NCBI GenBank assembly: GCA_021787175.1
Contig: JAJYMF010000404.1
Location: forward strand, 1 to 6,147
Length of the DNA: 6,147 bases
Direction of reading: 5' to 3'
Source: Pseudomonadota bacterium
GTDB taxonomy: Bacteria; Pseudomonadota; Gammaproteobacteria; Xanthomonadales; Rhodanobacteraceae
Shown here one piece after another: positions 1-5,480 of the stretch (position 1 is its first letter; each line of letters begins with the position of its first letter). Made by a program: the position numbers and the translations under genes. Under the pieces are notes generated by a model. That model had not been told where the DNA came from and did no database searches. It saw nothing but the letters and a program-made list of their open reading frames with translations.

Positions 1-40
1 GGGTCGCAGGTCGGTGTCTCGACAACCCACGGAGCCGGCC

Positions 41-463
41 ATGAAATACCTGCACACCATGATCCGCGTGCGCGACCTCGACGCCGCGCTGCGCTTTTTC
101 TGCGAAGGGCTGGGCCTGCGCGAAGTGCGGCGGCGCGACTACCCCCAGGGCAAGTTCACCCTGGTGTTCCTGGCTGCGGACGAGAGTCCCGAGGCCGAGC
201 TCGAACTTACCTGGAACTGGGGATCGAGCGAGGACTACGGCAGCGCGCGCAACTTCGGGCACCTGGCGTTTCGCGTCGACGACATCTACGCCACCTGCGC
301 GCATCTGCAGTCAATGGGCGTCGTCATCAACCGTCCGCCGCGCGACGGGCACATGGCATTCGTGCGCTCGCCCGATCTGATCTCGATCGAGCTGCTGCAG
401 AAGGGCGATGCGCTGCCGCCCGCCGAACCCTGGGCGTCGATGCCCAATACCGGCGTCTGGTGA
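41..463 (+). CDS. gloA: Glyoxalase I-like VOC protein (lactoylglutathione lyase)
   Basis: Probable cytoplasmic glyoxalase I, which isomerises the glutathione-methylglyoxal hemithioacetal to S-lactoylglutathione. The 140-residue product is close to the E. coli enzyme (135 aa) and aligns from its first residues (MKYLHTMIRV, then two beta-alpha-beta-beta-beta modules). The four metal ligands expected for the short Ni/Co-type class are all present: H5, E55 (in ELELTWNWG), H74 (in NFGHLAF) and E117 (in SIELL). The C-terminus ends in a Trp/Pro-rich tail, PWASMPNTGVW. I chose the ATG at 41 because GGAG lies at 31-34, six bases upstream, and because family similarity begins there. A GTG at 14 would add nine residues without a better ribosome site. 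The gene converges on the next one with 2 bp between stops. Substrate assignment rests on conserved ligands; a related VOC enzyme with another substrate is possible. Confidence 0.9.
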   Translation: MKYLHTMIRVRDLDAALRFFCEGLGLREVRRRDYPQGKFTLVFLAADESPEAELELTWNWGSSEDYGSARNFGHLAFRVDDIYATCAHLQSMGVVINRPPRDGHMAFVRSPDLISIELLQKGDALPPAEPWASMPNTGVW

Positions 464-481
464 CGTCAGCTGCCCAGCGCC
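452..481. terminator. Stem-loop spanning both stop codons of convergent genes
   Basis: GGCG-T-CTGG (452-460) can pair with CCAGCGCC (474-481), giving eight base pairs with one bulged T around a 13-nt loop. The loop holds the palindrome TGACGTCA (461-468), made of the two opposing stop codons (TGA and TCA) and the two bases between them. There is no other room between the genes for a terminator. No U-tract follows on either strand, so this is at best a weak or non-canonical bidirectional terminator. Confidence 0.35.
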
Positions 482-1587
482 TGCAGCAGATCCGCGACCA
501 GGTCGTCCGGATGCTCCAGCCCCACCGACAGGCGCAGCAGGCCCGGTGGTGAGATGGGGTGTGCGCCCTCGACCGAGGCGCGGTGTTCGACCAGCGACTC
601 GCAGCCGCCCAGCGAGGTGGCGTTGACGAACAGTTTCAGCCTGCCCGCGGCGGCAAGCGCGGGCTCGCGGCCGCCGCGCACCTCGAACGAAACCATGCCG
701 CCGAAATCGCGCATCTGCCGCGCCGCCAGCGCGTGCTGCGGATGCGTCGCCAGACCCGGGTAGTGCACGCGCTCGACTTGCGGATGCGCTGCCAGTGCTG
801 CGGCCACGGCGCCGGCGCTGCGGCCGTGCCAGGCCATGCGCGCGGGCAGCGAGCGCAGCCCACGCAAGCACAGCCACGCGGCGAAGGGCGAGGCGCTGGC
901 GCCGGCCAGCTTGCGCAGGTTCCAGCACTCGGACGCGAGCGCGTCGTCTCCGCGGAACACCAGCGCGCCGCCCATCACGTCGCTGTGGCCGCCGATGTAC
1001 TTGGTGGTCGAGTGCAGCACGATGTCGGCGCCGAGCGCGAGCGGCTGCTGCAGGCAGGGCGTGGCGAACGTGCTGTCGACCAGCAGCTGCGCACTGGCGC
1101 CGTGCGCCAGCGCGGCCAGCGCCGCGATGTCGCTGACCTTCAGCAACGGGTTGGACGGCGACTCGGCCCAGATCAACCGGGTTTCGGGGCGCAGCGCCGC
1201 GCGCGTGGCGTCGAGGTCGGCGAGATCGACGAACGCGAAGCGCAGCCCCCAGCGCTGCCCGTAGTGCTGCAGCAGCGCGCGGTAGCCGTGATACACGTCA
1301 TCGGGCATGATCACGTGCGCACCGGCCGGCAGCGCCTGCAACAGCGTGGTGCCGGCGGCCATGCCGGTGGCGAAGAACAAGGTACGCGCGCCGGACTCCA
1401 GCGCCGTCAGCGCCTGCTCCAGGCGCTGCTGGGTCGGATTGTCATAGCGCTGGTACAGCAGGCCGTGCGGCAGGCTGCCGTCGGGTGCGTGCTCGAAGGT
1501 GGTGGCCAGATGGATCGGCGGCGTCACCGCGCCGGTTTCGCGATCGGGCTCGGCGCCCGCGTGCACGGCCAGGGTTTCGAAACGCAT
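466..1587 (-). CDS. Cystathionine gamma-synthase/lyase-family PLP enzyme
   Basis: Fold-type I PLP enzyme of the Cys/Met metabolism (transsulfuration) family, 373 aa, probably cytosolic and tetrameric. Visible family features are Y45-x-R47 in YQRYDNPT (PLP-phosphate contact from the neighbouring subunit), ATGM at 73-76, Y99 (stacks on the cofactor), ESPSNP at 142-147, D171 (pairs with the pyridine nitrogen), the Schiff-base lysine K196 in HSTTKYIGGHSD, the SLGGCESL stretch near 325-332, and R352 (substrate carboxylate). It could act as cystathionine gamma-synthase (O-succinyl/acetylhomoserine plus cysteine), as a gamma- or beta-lyase, or on a related sulfur amino acid; sequence alone does not decide, so I give no symbol. 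The start at 1587 is preceded on its strand by AAGGACACCTCG, a reasonable ribosome site. It diverges from argD and is not in an obvious met operon. Confidence 0.9.
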   Translation of the reverse strand: MRFETLAVHAGAEPDRETGAVTPPIHLATTFEHAPDGSLPHGLLYQRYDNPTQQRLEQALTALESGARTLFFATGMAAGTTLLQALPAGAHVIMPDDVYHGYRALLQHYGQRWGLRFAFVDLADLDATRAALRPETRLIWAESPSNPLLKVSDIAALAALAHGASAQLLVDSTFATPCLQQPLALGADIVLHSTTKYIGGHSDVMGGALVFRGDDALASECWNLRKLAGASASPFAAWLCLRGLRSLPARMAWHGRSAGAVAAALAAHPQVERVHYPGLATHPQHALAARQMRDFGGMVSFEVRGGREPALAAAGRLKLFVNATSLGGCESLVEHRASVEGAHPISPPGLLRLSVGLEHPDDLVADLLQALGS

Positions 1588-1669
1588 CGAGGTGTCCTTG
1601 GAGTCTGCGGATCGAGCGCAATCGCGGCAGGGTAGCGCAGCCTGCGTGCGGCACGGTATCGGGCCGTGC

Positions 1670-1686
1670 GCGGACCCGTGGTCCGC
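1670..1686. repeat. 7-bp inverted repeat in divergent met-type/argD region
   Basis: GCGGACC (1670-1676) and GGTCCGC (1680-1686) are perfect inverted arms around CGT. The site lies in the gap between two divergent biosynthetic genes, just upstream of the putative argD -10 element. It could be an operator for a dimeric regulator. No T-run follows on either strand, so I do not call it a terminator. It is short and GC-rich, so chance is a real alternative. Confidence 0.35.
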
Positions 1687-1694
1687 CGCAACGG

Positions 1695-1700
1695 CATAAT
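1695..1700 (+). promoter_or_regulatory. Putative argD -10 element
   Basis: CATAAT matches five of six bases of the sigma70 -10 consensus and is the clearest AT-rich hexamer in this GC-rich gap. No convincing -35 lies 16-18 bp upstream, where the inverted repeat at 1670-1686 sits instead. It ends 31 bases before the ATG at 1732, but overlaps the alternative ATG at 1699, which is one reason to prefer the later start. Confidence 0.35.
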
Positions 1701-1731
1701 GAGCGCAACACCGATCACCGACGCCCTGCTC

Positions 1732-2973
1732 ATGTCCGTGCACGATTCCGATCCCGCGACGGCCGCGTTGGTCGCCGCCGCGCAGCACTACTTCGTTCCG
1801 GTGTATCGGCCGCGCGCGGCGGTGCTCGACCACGGCCGCGGTGCGCGGGTCTGGGACATCGAAGGCCGCGAGTTTGTCGACTTCGCCGCCGGGATCGCCG
1901 TGTGCGGGCTCGGTCACGCCGATCCCGAACTGGTCGCGGCGCTGACCGCGCAGGCGACCAAGCTCTGGCACACCAGCAACGTGTTCCTGAGCGAACCGGC
2001 GATCCGTCTGGCCGAGGAACTGGTCGCGGCCTCGGGATTTGCGACGCGGGTGTTCTTCTGCAACTCCGGCGCCGAAGCCAACGAGGCGGCCATCAAGCTG
2101 GCCCGACGCTGGGCGACGGCGCAGGGGCGCCCGCCGGAACGGCGCGTGATCCTCAGCTTCCAGGGCTCCTTCCACGGCCGTACGCTGGCGACCGTCACCG
2201 CCACGGCACAGCCCAAGTACCAGGAAGGCTACGAGCCATTGCCCGCCGGTTTCCGCTACGCCGCGTTCAACGACGCCGATGCGGCTGCCGCCGCGATGAC
2301 GGATGGCGATGTCGCCGCCGTGCTGGTCGAGCCGGTGCAGGGCGAGGGCGGCGTGATGCCGGCCGCGCCGGGCTATCTCGCCGCGCTGCGCATGCTCTGT
2401 GACCGCCATGACGCGCTGCTGATCTGCGACGAGATCCAGTGCGGCATGGGTCGTACCGGAACCCTGTTCGCACACCCGCAGGACGGTGTGGTACCCGACA
2501 TCGTCACCCTGGCCAAGGCGCTGGGCGCGGGCTTTCCGGTCGGCGCGATGCTGGCCGGCCCCAAAGTCGCCGAGGTGCTGCAGTACGGCGCGCACGGCAC
2601 GACCTTCGGCGGCAATCCGCTGGCGGCAGCGGTCGCGCGTGTCGCGCTGCGCCGGCTGGCCGCGCCCGAACTGCTGGCCAACGTCGTGCGCCAGGCGCGG
2701 GCGTTGCGCGCCGGTCTTGAACGCATCCACGCGGAGCTTGGCGTTTTCAGCGAGGTGCGCGGTCGCGGGCTGATGCTGGGCGCGGTGCTGGCGGAGCCGC
2801 ATCGCGGCCGGGCGGGCGAAGTCCTCGACCACGCCCATCGCGCCGGACTGTTGCTGCTGCAGGCCGGGCCCGATGTGCTGCGCCTGGTGCCGCCGCTGGT
2901 GCTGACCGACGCCGATGCCGCCGAAGGTCTCGATCGCCTGCGGATCGCGCTGCGCGGATTTCTCGGCGGCTGA
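1732..2973 (+). CDS. argD: Acetylornithine aminotransferase
   Basis: Class III PLP aminotransferase. It converts N-acetylglutamate semialdehyde to N-acetylornithine in arginine synthesis; in many bacteria the same enzyme also serves as N-succinyl-diaminopimelate aminotransferase in lysine synthesis. The 413-aa product (E. coli ArgD, 406 aa) has the whole family pattern: YRPR near 25, VDFAAGIAV at 49-57, NSGAEANE at 111-118 (PLP phosphate), FHGRT at 147-151, EPVQGEGGV at 200-208, CDEIQCGMGRTG at 232-243 (D233 binds the pyridine nitrogen), Schiff-base K262 in TLAKALG, and HGTTFGGNPLA. The tail, with LLLLQAGPDVLRLVPPL, is also typical of ArgD. No start has a good Shine-Dalgarno. I prefer ATG 1732 by family length and the upstream CATAAT; ATG 1699 (424 aa) is the alternative. 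The gene stands alone, tail to tail with hemL, and does not belong to a visible arginine operon. Confidence 0.94.
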   Translation: MSVHDSDPATAALVAAAQHYFVPVYRPRAAVLDHGRGARVWDIEGREFVDFAAGIAVCGLGHADPELVAALTAQATKLWHTSNVFLSEPAIRLAEELVAASGFATRVFFCNSGAEANEAAIKLARRWATAQGRPPERRVILSFQGSFHGRTLATVTATAQPKYQEGYEPLPAGFRYAAFNDADAAAAAMTDGDVAAVLVEPVQGEGGVMPAAPGYLAALRMLCDRHDALLICDEIQCGMGRTGTLFAHPQDGVVPDIVTLAKALGAGFPVGAMLAGPKVAEVLQYGAHGTTFGGNPLAAAVARVALRRLAAPELLANVVRQARALRAGLERIHAELGVFSEVRGRGLMLGAVLAEPHRGRAGEVLDHAHRAGLLLLQAGPDVLRLVPPLVLTDADAAEGLDRLRIALRGFLGG

Positions 2974-2997
2974 GGCAGCCGGTCCGATCAGCCGCCG
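2964..2997. terminator. Perfect 10-bp inverted repeat spanning argD and hemL stops
   Basis: CGGCGGCTGA (2964-2973) and TCAGCCGCCG (2988-2997) are perfect inverted arms around a 14-nt loop. The arms are the last codons and stops of the two convergent genes: each gene ends ...C GGC GGC TGA, giving both proteins a Gly-Gly C-terminus. In RNA from either strand this is a strong GC-rich hairpin placed where a bidirectional terminator would be. No U-tract follows on either side, so classical intrinsic termination is doubtful. Blocking of RNase or weak termination would also fit. Confidence 0.5.
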
Positions 2998-4274
2998 CGC
3001 GCGACGCGGAACGCATGACGCGCGGCATCCAGCGTCTCGGCGATGTCATGCTCGCTGTGCGCAGACGACATGAATCCGGCCTCGTAGGCGCTGGGCGCGA
3101 GGTAGACGCCGCGCTCGAGCATCGCGTGGAAGAAGCGCCGGAATGCGGCGACATCGCAAGCCGTCGCCTGCGCGTAGGTCGCGACGGGCACGGCGCTGAA
3201 GAACAGGCCGAACATGCCCGGCACGCGGTTGATCGCGAACGGCACGTCCGCTTCGTCGGCGCAGGTCTTGAGGCCGTCGGTCAGCAGCTGCGTCTTGCGA
3301 TCCAGGTCGGCATGGAATCCCGGTTGTGAGATCAGTTCCAGCATCGCCAAGCCCGCGGCCATGGCGACCGGATTGCCGCTGAGCGTGCCGGCTTGGTAGA
3401 TCGGCCCGGCCGGCGCGATCTGCTCCATCAGCGCGCGGCGCCCACCGTAGGCGCCTACCGGCATGCCGCCGCCGATGATCTTGCCCAGCGTGGTCAGGTC
3501 CGGGGTCACGCCGTAGAGCTGCTGCGCGCCGCCCGGGGCGACGCGAAAGCCGGTCATCACCTCGTCGAAGATCAGTACTGCGCCGTGCGCGCTGCACAGT
3601 GCGCGCAGCGCTGCGAGAAAACCTGCGCACGGCGGGATGCAGTTCATGTTGCCGGCGACGGGCTCGACGATCACGCAGGCGATCCGGTCGCCGCGCTCGG
3701 CGAACAGCGCGCGCGCGGCGTCGGCGTCGTTGTAGGGCAGGGTCAGGGTGAGATCCGCCAGCGCCTTCGGTACGCCCGGCGAGGACGGCACGCCGAAAGT
3801 CAGCGCCCCCGAGCCGGCTTTCACCAGAAAGCTGTCGCCGACACCGTGATAGCCGCCCTCGAACTTGACCACCGTGTCGCGCCCGGTGGCGCCGCGCGCC
3901 AGCCGGAGCGCTGCCATCGTGGCTTCGGTGCCGGAGTTGACCATGCGCACCATCTCGATCGACGGCATCAGGCGCGTGATCGCCTCGGCCATCGTCACCT
4001 CGGCCGCGCAGGGCGTACCAAAGGACAGGCCGTCGCGGACCGCGCGCTCGACCGCCGTGCGCACCGCAGGGTGGTTGTGTCCGGCGACCATCGGACCCCA
4101 GGAGCCGACATAGTCGATATAGCGTTTGCCCTCGACGTCCAAGAGATACGGACCGTCCGCGCGCGCGGTGAAAAACGGCTCACCGCCCACCGACTTGAAG
4201 GCACGCACCGGCGAATTGACGCCGCCGGGCAGCAGGCCGCGGGCACGCTGGAAGAGATCGTGATTGGAGGTCAT
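2988..4274 (-). CDS. hemL: Glutamate-1-semialdehyde 2,1-aminomutase
   Basis: Cytosolic PLP/PMP enzyme that isomerises glutamate-1-semialdehyde to 5-aminolevulinate, the second step of the C5 pathway to heme and other tetrapyrroles. The 428-aa protein matches the usual length (E. coli 426) and runs in register with it. It has GGVNSPVRAF at 17-26, GSWGPMVAGHNHP at 57-69, NSGTEATM at 113-120, EGGYHG at 139-144, EPVAGNMN at 204-211, FDEVMTGFR at 236-244, the catalytic lysine K265 in TLGKIIGGGMPVGAYGG, and TLSGNP at 297-302. The ATG overlaps the thiE stop in ATGA. There is no good Shine-Dalgarno, so translation is probably coupled to thiE. The C5 pathway implies that ALA is not made by the alphaproteobacterial ALA synthase route. 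It converges on argD, a member of the same aminotransferase class. Confidence 0.97.
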   Translation of the reverse strand: MTSNHDLFQRARGLLPGGVNSPVRAFKSVGGEPFFTARADGPYLLDVEGKRYIDYVGSWGPMVAGHNHPAVRTAVERAVRDGLSFGTPCAAEVTMAEAITRLMPSIEMVRMVNSGTEATMAALRLARGATGRDTVVKFEGGYHGVGDSFLVKAGSGALTFGVPSSPGVPKALADLTLTLPYNDADAARALFAERGDRIACVIVEPVAGNMNCIPPCAGFLAALRALCSAHGAVLIFDEVMTGFRVAPGGAQQLYGVTPDLTTLGKIIGGGMPVGAYGGRRALMEQIAPAGPIYQAGTLSGNPVAMAAGLAMLELISQPGFHADLDRKTQLLTDGLKTCADEADVPFAINRVPGMFGLFFSAVPVATYAQATACDVAAFRRFFHAMLERGVYLAPSAYEAGFMSSAHSEHDIAETLDAARHAFRVARGG

Positions 4275-4915
4275 GAGAGTCTGCGAGTGGATTCGAAAAG
4301 ATCGGCATACCGCCGCGCCGCGCCGCGTACGTCGGCGGCGCCGAAAACGCCGGAGATCACCGCCAGCAGATCGGCGCCCGCGTCGATCAGCGCGCCGCCA
4401 TTGTCCGGCGTGATGCCGCCGATCGCCACCCGCGGCAGGCCCAGCAACGCCGCTTCGCGCAGCAGTGCCGCGGACGCGCGCCGCGCGTGGGGCTTGGTGG
4501 GGGAAGAAAAGAAGGCGCCGAACGCCAGATAGTCGGCGCCCGCTGCGGCCAGTTGTCGCGCGCGCGGCAGCGAGTCGTAGCACGACGCGCCGATGATCGC
4601 GTCCGGACCCAGCCGGGCCCGGGCCACGGCGATGTCGGCATCCTGTTCGCCGAGATGCACGCCGGCGGCGCCGACCGCCGCAGCCAGTCCGATGTCGTCG
4701 TTGATGATCAGCGGTACTCCATGCGCCTGGCACAGCGCCTGCAGCGCCACGGCCTCGGTGTGGCGACGGGCGTGATCCGTGTTCTTGTCGCGGTACTGCA
4801 GTACGCGCGCGCCGCCCGCCAGCGCGGCTTCTGCGGCAGCCAGAAGATCCCCGCGCGGGCCGTCGGTGATGACATACAGCCCGCGCATCAGCGGGTGTCG
4901 CTGCGATGTGTGCAT
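4271..4915 (-). CDS. thiE: Thiamine-phosphate synthase
   Basis: TIM-barrel enzyme that joins HMP pyrophosphate and thiazole phosphate into thiamine phosphate. The 214-aa protein carries the family signature: GLYVITDG at 12-19, QYRDK at 40-44 (pyrophosphate and HMP site), INDD at 71-74 (D73/D74 region binds Mg), GVHLGEQD at 85-92, IGASCY at 108-113, FGAFFSSPTK at 132-141 (a variant of the usual GPxFxTxTK loop), AIGGI at 164-168 and AVISGVF at 185-191 (phosphate grip). I chose the start at 4915, the longest plausible; ATG 4888 would remove nine residues. Neither has a strong ribosome site. It is the first gene of the pair with hemL (4-bp ATGA overlap), the same order as in Pseudomonas. The 77-bp upstream gap is too short and lacks the conserved elements for a TPP riboswitch. 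Confidence 0.95.
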   Translation of the reverse strand: MHTSQRHPLMRGLYVITDGPRGDLLAAAEAALAGGARVLQYRDKNTDHARRHTEAVALQALCQAHGVPLIINDDIGLAAAVGAAGVHLGEQDADIAVARARLGPDAIIGASCYDSLPRARQLAAAGADYLAFGAFFSSPTKPHARRASAALLREAALLGLPRVAIGGITPDNGGALIDAGADLLAVISGVFGAADVRGAARRYADLFESTRRLS

Positions 4916-4935
4916 GCGCTCACGCGCCGGCTTTC

Positions 4936-4960
4936 GTCGCGGCGCGGCGCCTGCGACAAT
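4936..4960. promoter_or_regulatory. Inverted repeat and -10-like site between thiE and rubredoxin
   Basis: GTCGCGGCGC (4936-4945) faces GCGCC-T-GCGAC (4947-4957) across a single G, giving 10-bp arms with one bulged T. The right arm overlaps GACAAT (4955-4960), the best -10-like hexamer for the rubredoxin gene, ending 32 bases before its ATG. No good -35 is seen. The layout would let a repressor bound to the repeat cover the rubredoxin promoter and perhaps that of thiE as well. The repeat is very GC-rich, which lowers its value as evidence. Confidence 0.3.
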
Positions 4961-4992
4961 GATCTGTTCCCATCTTGCGATCGTGCCTGTTC

Positions 4993-5175
4993 ATGAGTGC
5001 GTCCGACTACAAGAAGTACATGTGTGTGGTATGCGGCTTCATCTACGACGAGGCGCTGGGCTTGCCCGAGGAGGGCCTGGCACCGGGCACCCGCTGGGCG
5101 GATATCCCCGAAACCTGGACCTGTCCCGACTGCGGCGTCACCAAAGCCGACTTCGAGATGATCGAAACCGGCTGA
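4993..5175 (+). CDS. Rubredoxin
   Basis: Small cytosolic one-electron carrier with a single Fe(Cys)4 centre. The 60-residue product has both iron-binding knuckles, C11-V-V-C14-G and C44-P-D-C47-G, and the family core: YMCVVCGFIYDEA, the PEEGLAPGTRWADIPETWTCP stretch (split here around W35 and W42), and a final DFEMIE. Usual rubredoxins are 52-55 aa, so only the N-terminal SASDY is extra. I chose ATG 4993; an upstream TTG at 4975 would add six residues. There is no clear Shine-Dalgarno. It is divergent from thiE-hemL. The partner is unknown: rubredoxins can serve alkane hydroxylases or oxidative-stress reductases, but neither is encoded here. Confidence 0.96.
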   Translation: MSASDYKKYMCVVCGFIYDEALGLPEEGLAPGTRWADIPETWTCPDCGVTKADFEMIETG

Positions 5176-5176
5176 C

Positions 5177-5207
5177 CGCAATCGGCCCGCCGCGCGCCCC
5201 GATTGCG
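5177..5207 (+). terminator. Stem-loop just after the rubredoxin stop
   Basis: CGCAATCGG (5177-5185) and CCGATTGCG (5199-5207) are perfect 9-bp inverted arms around a 13-nt loop, beginning one base after the rubredoxin stop codon. Placement suits transcription termination or 3'-end protection of the rubredoxin mRNA. Only a TTT follows (5214-5216), so it is not a textbook intrinsic terminator. Confidence 0.45.
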
Positions 5208-5229
5208 CACGGCTTTGCCCGCCAGCGGC

Positions 5230-5261
5230 CCGACCGGCGCGGTGCAATGCCGTCCGGTCGG
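5230..5261 (+). promoter_or_regulatory. Hairpin overlapping a Shine-Dalgarno sequence
   Basis: CCGACCGG (5230-5237) and CCGGTCGG (5254-5261) form perfect 8-bp arms around a 16-nt loop. The last two bases of the right arm (5260-5261) are the first two G of GGAGGTGA (5260-5267), the ribosome-binding site of the small ORF at 5271. In mRNA the stem would partly hide that site. It could tune translation of the ORF, or be a second processing or termination structure behind rubredoxin. Confidence 0.35.
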
Positions 5262-5270
5262 AGGTGATTC

Positions 5271-5480
5271 ATGCGCTGCTTCATACCCTTGGAAGACGAT
5301 CTGCCGGATGAGACTGACGTCGAATTCCGTCTGGTTCCCTATCAGGTCGGCATGACCTGCAGCCATCAGGCACGCACCGGGTCTCAGTGCACCGGCCCCA
5401 CGTCGCCCTCGATCGACAGCTGGTCGCCGATGCGGGCTCCGATGCGCGCTGCCGTGCCGGCCGCCAACTCGAGCGCGTAG
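5271..5480 (+). CDS. Doubtful small ORF with strong ribosome site
   Basis: I do not recognise this 69-residue product. In favour: GGAGGTGA at 5260-5267 is a near-perfect anti-16S match ideally spaced from the ATG, better than at most other starts here, and the gene is co-directional with rubredoxin. The first ~35 residues look protein-like: MRCFIPLEDD, an acidic stretch to residue 18, then FRLVPYQVGM; cysteines lie at 3, 30 and 40. Against: the last third is antisense to the 3' end of the DUF192 gene (97-bp convergent overlap) and is low-complexity Ser/Pro/Ala/Met-rich, and third-position GC in the first 39 codons (about two thirds) is below that of neighbours. It may be a real small gene whose ancestral stop was lost or shifted, or a chance ORF. 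No signal peptide or membrane segment is seen. Confidence 0.4.
   Translation: MRCFIPLEDDLPDETDVEFRLVPYQVGMTCSHQARTGSQCTGPTSPSIDSWSPMRAPMRAAVPAANSSA

Noticed and set aside
559..1635. 358-aa plus-strand open frame
   Set aside because: It is antisense to the transsulfuration-family gene, with Arg/Gln/Gly-rich composition typical of a GC-rich shadow frame.
1588..2838. Long minus-strand open frame continuous with the transsulfuration gene and antisense to argD
   Set aside because: The open frame is a by-product of GC-rich codons in argD on the other strand. The translated sequence upstream of the ATG at 1587 is low-complexity Arg/Gly/Ala/His-rich with no family match, while argD is unmistakable.
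3393..4532. 379-aa plus-strand open frame
   Set aside because: It lies antisense to hemL and the end of thiE, both well supported. Its product is Arg/Ala/Gly-rich without recognisable domains.
4916..4992. Possible TPP riboswitch upstream of thiE
   Set aside because: The gap is only 77 bp, already holds a divergent start, and lacks the conserved CTGAG and GGAAC-type elements of the THI box.
4779..5267. 162-aa plus-strand frame overlapping rubredoxin
   Set aside because: Rubredoxin in another frame has all four metal cysteines and explains this region; the longer frame runs antisense into thiE and shows no family features.
5373..5395. Direct repeat GCACCGG twice near the DUF192 stop
   Set aside because: Seven bases repeated once in a GC-rich region is expected by chance, and no further structure supports it.
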